A program made the translations under genes and the position numbers. DNA of 6,722 nt from CP2-2F sp034436235 (GTDB lineage: Bacteria > Chloroflexota > Anaerolineae > Aggregatilineales > UBA2796): positions 1-6,722 of the forward strand of contig DAOTWB010000280.1 in the NCBI GenBank assembly GCA_034436235.1, read 5' to 3'. Within the stretch, counting starts at the first letter, position 1, and each line of letters begins with the position of its first letter. Positions 3,901-6,722 of this stretch are shown piece by piece. The notes below the pieces were generated by a model. The model was not told where the DNA came from. It did not search any database and saw only the letters and a list, made by a program, of their open reading frames with translations.

Positions 3901-6721
3901 AATCGCGCCACGCATTGTTCGGCACGCCGTCCACAGCCAGCGGCAACGTATCGTAGCCCCACCATGAGTCGTAAGTGGCTGTGCCGCCGCGGCACGGACC
4001 GCCTGCCAATGGCGTGAAGACGTAAAAGGCTGCGTAAGGCGAACTGGCAGACTCGCACGCGCCGCTACCATCGTTGCCTGTCACAGGATTGCCGTTCACG
4101 TCCCAGCGATTGTAGCGATCGAAGTAGACTGAGTCCGAGCCTGTGTGGTTAAACACGCCGTCCAAGATGATCTTGATGCCGCGCGCGTTCGCCTCTGCCG
4201 CCAACTGCTGGAACTCAGCGTTCGTGCCATAGCGCGGATTGACCTTGTAGTAATCCGTCGTGTCATAGCCGTGATTAGACGGCGCTGCGAAGATCGGATT
4301 CAAATAGATAGCCGTCACGCCCATGCGCTTCAGGTAATCCAGCTCATCGCGGATGCCTTTCAAGTCGCCGCCGAAGAAATCACGGCTCCATTGATTGGTC
4401 ACGCGCGCATCTTCAGGCGCCGTGTTCCAGACGCTGCTGAGCGTGGCAGGATTGCCGTAGACGTCGCTGTAAGGCGCTGCTGTATCGTTAGTCGGATCGG
4501 CGTTGCGGAAGCGATCGGGCATGATCTGATAGATCACGGCATTTTGCGCCCATGGCGCGATGCTGCTGGCGAAGCCTGCATCGTAGACCGTGATGCGGAA
4601 AGCATTGCCGAAGTAAATCGGCGCTTCGCCGTCGTCCACCATCATGCCTGTGCCATTTTCGTAGCGATCCTCGTGATCGTAGCTGTTGTGCGAGTAATCG
4701 TCCACGTACCAATCCACGTCCGTGCCGTCAATCAGGATGAACTTGTAGTACAGCTCACGTCCTGAGACCGTCATAGCAGGCGTGATCGTGAATTCGTACC
4801 AATCGTAGTCTGGATCGCTCTCGCTCAGCTTGTTGCCGACGATGACCTGATCGCCGATGTGCGTGTTGTAGACCTTGACTGAGGCTGCCTCGATATCATC
4901 GTGCGCCGTGCGAATGCGCAAGGTGATCGCGCTGCCTGTTGGCACAGCGCCAAATGGATCGCGGTACTTCTCCTTGCCGCTGACAGGAATCGCTGTACGA
5001 TTGCGCGTATCGTGCAGCACCTCGAACCAGCGCACGTTGTTATCGCCTGCGTAGCTGTTATCGCAGCTGGCGCCTTCGCAAAACTCAGAGGTCTTGCTGA
5101 AGTCGCGGTCAGCGGCGATGCTATTGTCGAAGTCGTCGTTGAGCGCTTCAACGCGATAATAGGTCGGATCGGTGAAATCCAGACCGCTGGCGCAGTAGGT
5201 GATGCCGCTAACAAGCGTCATGGCTGCCGTTGAGCCGCCGCCGCCGATCACCACTGCTTTGCTGCTGGCATAGCGCAGCGTGACGCTGTGAACGCCGCTG
5301 TCGTTATCGCCGCTCTCGCTGACGTTATCCACCACATCGGCGCAGACCTGATCGTTGCTGCCGTTATCCGTGAAGACGATGTTGGCGATGCTCGGTCCGC
5401 TCGTATCATCGTCAAGGACGCTGTAAGCGAAGTCGGCGAAGGCGCATCCATCGGCGCTGAAGGCTTGTCCGAACAGATTGAGCGTCTTGCGCGTGTTCAA
5501 GCCGCCTGTGTTGCGGCACAAGGCGCGGTCGCCGCTCACGTCGCGCACAGACATCGAGTAGTAAACATCGCCTGGCGGCTGCGATGGAATGCTGCCTTGG
5601 AAGATGGCGTAAGTGAGCGACGGCGCGCCTTTCCAGCTGCCTGTCCACGTGCCGACCTGCTGCATGGTGACCGTTCCGCCGCTGCCGTAGTACAAGATGA
5701 ACGGCGTAGTGCTATCCACGGTCAGATCGCCTGCCATCGCCATCATGTAAATGTCAATCGGCTCATCGTCGTAGACGAACACATTCGTGTTGCGACCTGG
5801 AATGGCTTGCGTGTTGCTATAACGGCGCGCGTTCAGGAAGCGCGGCGGCTCGCCATTCGGGAAGCTCTGAAAGCTGGGAATCTGCTCCGCTTGCGGATGA
5901 TCGCCTGCAGGACACGCAAACGTGGTGAACTGATCGCAGGATGAGTGATAGAGCCGATCGAAGACGACTGCTGTTGGCGCCGCCGAAGCGCCGTTCAGCT
6001 TGATATACCAGCCGAGCGCGATCGCGCCGTCGCTCAGATCGCGATCCCAGGCGTTCGCTGTGCCTTGACCAGGAATGCCTAGCGAGTCCACAGCGCCAGT
6101 CGCGGTCGTATCGTTATCGTTGTTCCAGCCGCTCGCATTGGTGAAGGTCGCCATGCTCAGGATGAAGCTGCTGTTAGCGTTCATGCCGTTCAGGTCGGCG
6201 AGCGGCACGCGCGCCTCAACGGCATCGTTAGCGGCGCTGATCGCAATTTGGCTGCCGCCGATGCCGTACCACGTGCCGCCAGCGAACCATTCGATCACAG
6301 GCGAGCCGCCGCCGCCATAGCGCAGCGCCAATTGCCGCTCAGGGCGGATGAACGGGCGCGTGGCATAGGTCAGACCGCTATCGTCGCCCAAGAAGTTCTG
6401 TCCTGCGCTGGCAGGATTGCCTTCTTGATTAGTATCAATGCCAATCGCGATGTGTACAAGGCTAGGATCGCTGATGTTCGCCATGCGGATCAGGAAGTAC
6501 AGGTACGTGCCGTCAGTGGTCAGGCGCACTTCAGTGATATCGTTATCGTCGGTCATGCCGCTATCCGTGCGCCTATCGCCAGCGACGCCTGTGTAAATCC
6601 ACTCGGTATCGCTTGAGGCATCGTGATGCGGTTGTGCGGCAGGCGTGCCTGTCCAATCGGACGGATCGCCGTCAACAGTGCGCGCGGCAGCGCGAATCGT
6701 GGTCGGCACGCTTTGCAAAGC
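974..6721 (-). CDS. Large multidomain GH13 glycoside hydrolase, amylopullulanase-like (N-terminus outside window)
   Basis: Probably an exported enzyme that hydrolyses alpha-1,4 and perhaps alpha-1,6 links in starch, glycogen or pullulan. Residue numbers count from the TTG codon at 6718. That TTG is unlikely to be the start: the frame stays open to the window edge, no ribosome site can be seen, and a signal peptide is expected further upstream. Segments: 1-245 CBM9/DOMON-like (VDGDPSDW near 15-22); 246-555 unrecognised, beta-rich, possibly Ig-like; 560-690 CBM34-like; about 725-1140 GH13 barrel; about 1195-1305 C-domain; 1319-1418 Ig-like; 1419-1557 unrecognised; 1558-1658 ASH-like beta domain; 1659-1892 five FG-GAP-like repeats; then an acidic, proline-rich tail. 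The barrel matches amylopullulanases as I remember them (GH13_39, related to neopullulanases). No SLH domain, sorting motif or C-terminal membrane helix is seen, so the protein may be released or held by its repeats. Substrate preference cannot be read from the sequence. It ends in TAA at 974-976. Confidence 0.93.
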   Translation of the reverse strand, partial: ALQSVPTTIRAAARTVDGDPSDWTGTPAAQPHHDASSDTEWIYTGVAGDRRTDSGMTDDNDITEVRLTTDGTYLYFLIRMANISDPSLVHIAIGIDTNQEGNPASAGQNFLGDDSGLTYATRPFIRPERQLALRYGGGGSPVIEWFAGGTWYGIGGSQIAISAANDAVEARVPLADLNGMNANSSFILSMATFTNASGWNNDNDTTATGAVDSLGIPGQGTANAWDRDLSDGAIALGWYIKLNGASAAPTAVVFDRLYHSSCDQFTTFACPAGDHPQAEQIPSFQSFPNGEPPRFLNARRYSNTQAIPGRNTNVFVYDDEPIDIYMMAMAGDLTVDSTTPFILYYGSGGTVTMQQVGTWTGSWKGAPSLTYAIFQGSIPSQPPGDVYYSMSVRDVSGDRALCRNTGGLNTRKTLNLFGQAFSADGCAFADFAYSVLDDDTSGPSIANIVFTDNGSNDQVCADVVDNVSESGDNDSGVHSVTLRYASSKAVVIGGGGSTAAMTLVSGITYCASGLDFTDPTYYRVEALNDDFDNSIAADRDFSKTSEFCEGASCDNSYAGDNNVRWFEVLHDTRNRTAIPVSGKEKYRDPFGAVPTGSAITLRIRTAHDDIEAASVKVYNTHIGDQVIVGNKLSESDPDYDWYEFTITPAMTVSGRELYYKFILIDGTDVDWYVDDYSHNSYDHEDRYENGTGMMVDDGEAPIYFGNAFRITVYDAGFASSIAPWAQNAVIYQIMPDRFRNADPTNDTAAPYSDVYGNPATLSSVWNTAPEDARVTNQWSRDFFGGDLKGIRDELDYLKRMGVTAIYLNPIFAAPSNHGYDTTDYYKVNPRYGTNAEFQQLAAEANARGIKIILDGVFNHTGSDSVYFDRYNRWDVNGNPVTGNDGSGACESASSPYAAFYVFTPLAGGPCRGGTATYDSWWGYDTLPLAVDGVPNNAWRDFVFDVNNNGTNGINGLPAIIQYWYQLGAGGWRFDVADEIPHDFWQQFRAQVKGNDSYFGPLYTEVWYEATPWLFGDQLDATMNYRFRKAVLGFLIDSTWTDNDNNGDQTMWKLSASEFDYVLNSIREDYPPVAWYSMMNLMGSHDTNRPGFVLRERSANAATTIEKMKLMATIQFTMPGAPTIYYGDEVGLGLTDYGGYANWGAGKTVSGIVQDDPYNRHTFPWIPTQQDPYSQVPSAFGGFTSVSGALPSGLPNLSLQETYRRLGLARADYAVLRLGDWQTLLADDVNEIYAYARLDANNTLSGADCAITIINRSTTTKNVTLNNLPAQCANLTYTDLLSGNTVSATTSLSSALSGLTARVFLPPQDNPNTVDSTNTLPPHTLTLGSSNLALATNATGTITATLSDLTGQPLPAGVTVNAQVLSGSGSLSAAALTTDSSGTVSVNYTAPAAPELAIVRLSIASPSGRTVETHAAIFVGYNGTPSAASAAQRLPIGTKLSQVGVTQAIKRGIGEPVLLLGSYSADPTPFGAVAVSPFVPARLSSTSNVDDLIVKLPYTDAPNEADFRVWWYNGSAWQLFVGSSDLDTANDVYALRITASSEPALSDLANGVIFMVAAPPTYNASAPNGSTLVLNGLQNVNVEHWLQLANAGGGILNVTLQSISAPFSISGLPASLGQGSPITLTVTCTPNLSSPQTGTLVLQSNEIGNPTYTYNLICSRALDTIAVYRTDTFYIRYANTTGFANLVLALGASGDIPVAGDWDGDGVETVGFYRPSTGQFFLTNSNTPSAPIIYNFTFGIPGDIPLVGDWDNDGKAGIGVFRPADGAFYLRNSLSAGFADYAIVFGIGSDTPVVGDWNGDGFYTVGVYRPSTGQFFLSNTTCTFCAATADYAFVFGIPADIPIIGDWDADGASGVALFRTTTNMIYFRNALSTGFADWTIVYGILGDLPLAAKWLPDSGPDSPESPEAAPTFVPRQ
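1043..1744 (-). repeat. Five FG-GAP/VCBS-like protein repeats at the C-terminus of the hydrolase
   Basis: Residues 1659-1892 hold five units of 47-50 residues. Four have a GDW-x-x-DG core forming a calcium-type DxDxDG loop (first aspartates at 1699, 1747, 1794 and 1844; the third copy has N at the second position). The fifth has KWLPDSG instead and has lost the loop. Each unit follows the pattern aromatic-R, strand, FG-I-x-x-D-x-P, then GDW, as in FG-GAP-like beta-propeller blades of secreted bacterial proteins. Units 1, 3 and 5 share a GFA motif before the FG-type turn; units 2 and 4 share YRPSTGQFFL. Likely roles are calcium-stabilised attachment to the cell surface or to a polysaccharide; five units alone may not close a standard seven-bladed propeller. 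Confidence 0.85.
1745..2047 (-). other. ASH-like beta domain before the FG-GAP-like repeats
   Basis: Residues 1558-1658. The stretch includes LQLANAGGGILNVTLQSIS, FSISGLPASLGQGSPITLTVTCTP and QTGTLVLQSNEIGNPTYTYNL. This is the strand order of ASH/'choice-of-anchor D'-like domains: a linking strand, a hydrophobic 'F-x-I-x-G-x-P' strand, a 'TV-x-C-x-P' strand, then 'G-x-L-x-x-x-S-N'. C1626 and C1656 probably form a disulfide within it. In secreted bacterial proteins such domains are structural linkers. Confidence 0.55.
2465..2764 (-). other. Ig-like domain after the GH13 C-domain
   Basis: Residues 1319-1418. The pattern HTLTLGSSNL, TGTITATLSDLTGQPLPAGV, GSGSLS, LTTDSSGTVSVNYTAP and a final VETHAAIFVGY is that of a bacterial Ig-like (Big_1/invasin-type) domain, with the characteristic 'Gly-x-Pro-x-x-x-Gly-Val' turn and 'TD-x-x-G-x-x-x-V' strand. 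Such domains act as spacers that hold catalytic and anchoring parts apart. No binding function is implied by the sequence. Confidence 0.65.
3299..4546 (-). other. GH13 catalytic (beta/alpha)8 domain with intact active site
   Basis: About residues 725-1140. It opens with AVIYQIMPDRF, typical of the first barrel strand. Conserved GH13 regions follow: FFGGDLKGI (781-789), LNPIFAAPSNHGYDTTDY (806-823, neopullulanase/amylopullulanase style), DGVFNH (D853, N857, H858), GWRFD (R971 and nucleophile D973), TEVW (acid/base E1003) and GSHD (H1083 and transition-state stabiliser D1084), then MPGAPTIYYGDEVGL. The codons for D973 (3800-3802), E1003 (3710-3712) and D1084 (3467-3469) were checked directly on the DNA. 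The insertion between D853 and D973 (domain B) includes C888, C909 and SWWGYDTLPL, like the SWWGFDSLP stretch I recall from clostridial amylopullulanases. All three catalytic acids are present, so activity is expected. Confidence 0.93.
4649..5041 (-). other. CBM34-like N-domain of the GH13 enzyme
   Basis: Residues 560-690, directly before the barrel. It has the layout of the alpha-amylase N-terminal beta-sandwich found in neopullulanases and amylopullulanases: VRWFEVLHDT, an early DPFGAVPTGSAITLRIRT strand pair, a YDWYEFTIT strand and RELYYKFILIDG followed by an aromatic, acidic linker. In those families the domain binds carbohydrate or packs against the catalytic domain, and in neopullulanase-type enzymes it supports dimer formation. 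The assignment is from memory of the family pattern, so the boundaries are approximate. Confidence 0.7.
5984..6718 (-). other. N-terminal CBM9/DOMON-like beta module
   Basis: Residues 1-245. It starts with RTVDGDPSDW, the common opening of CBM9-like and DOMON-like modules in secreted enzymes, followed by an acidic stretch, a TTDGTYLYFLIRM strand and VHIAIGIDTNQEG. The glycine-, aromatic- and aspartate-rich segments with VEARVPLADLNG near the end also fit such a beta-sandwich. These modules usually bind carbohydrate or act as surface adaptors; the ligand here cannot be told. The module runs up to the window edge, so any upstream signal peptide or further domain is unseen. Confidence 0.6.
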
Positions 6722-6722
6722 G

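Noticed and set aside
1568..6616. Many plus-strand open frames of 60-260 codons opposite the hydrolase gene, such as 2384-3166 and 5288-5944.
   Set aside because: They are antisense shadows created by the codon bias of the real gene; their products are arginine- and alanine-rich with no recognisable domain.
6716..6718. TTG as the true start codon of the hydrolase.
   Set aside because: The frame is open to the window edge (preceding codon GCT), no upstream ribosome site can be judged, and the first residues are already part of a folded module rather than a signal peptide.
11..6721. A functional link between the CRISPR array and the neighbouring GH13 gene.
   Set aside because: They are convergent, separated by a hairpin, and no cas gene or defence-type domain is present; adjacency looks incidental.

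Overview
This window holds two unrelated things in convergent orientation: the trailer end of a CRISPR array (left, 11-890) and one very large secreted-type glycoside hydrolase gene on the minus strand (974 to the right edge), with about 130 bp between them. There are no cas genes, RNA genes, insertion sequences or other genes in view. The DNA is fairly GC-rich. A Cas6-type CRISPR repeat next to a multidomain extracellular amylolytic enzyme ending in FG-GAP-like repeats would fit a bacterium of the Chloroflexota (Roseiflexus/Anaerolineae-like). That placement is an inference from general style, not from a marker gene.

CRISPR region: twelve 37-bp repeats (11 identical, the first with one substitution) are separated by eleven unique spacers of 34-37 bp. 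A thirteenth, badly decayed repeat sits exactly one spacer length (36 bp) past the last good one, so a twelfth spacer exists at 842-877. The repeat has a short hairpin that ends just before an 8-nt ACTGAAAC tag. This implies transcription on the plus strand, a leader to the left (outside the window) and the decayed trailer end on the right.

Intergenic region: a perfect 14-bp stem with a 3-nt loop (926-956) lies just downstream of the hydrolase stop codon and just beyond the array trailer. It probably terminates the hydrolase transcript and may also stop array transcription.

Hydrolase gene: an open frame of at least 1914 codons, cut by the window at its N-terminus. It encodes, in order: a CBM9/DOMON-like module, poorly recognised beta-rich segments, a CBM34-like N-domain, a GH13 catalytic domain of amylopullulanase/neopullulanase type with all catalytic residues present, a C-domain, an Ig-like domain, an unrecognised segment, an ASH-like beta domain and five FG-GAP-like repeats. 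All 16 cysteines fall into eight local pairs, as expected for an exported disulfide-bonded protein. Its likely job is extracellular breakdown of starch, glycogen or pullulan. Nothing links it functionally to the CRISPR array. I see no convincing undescribed system here; the items most worth checking are the decayed terminal repeat, the layout of the large enzyme and the alternating pattern of its C-terminal repeats.
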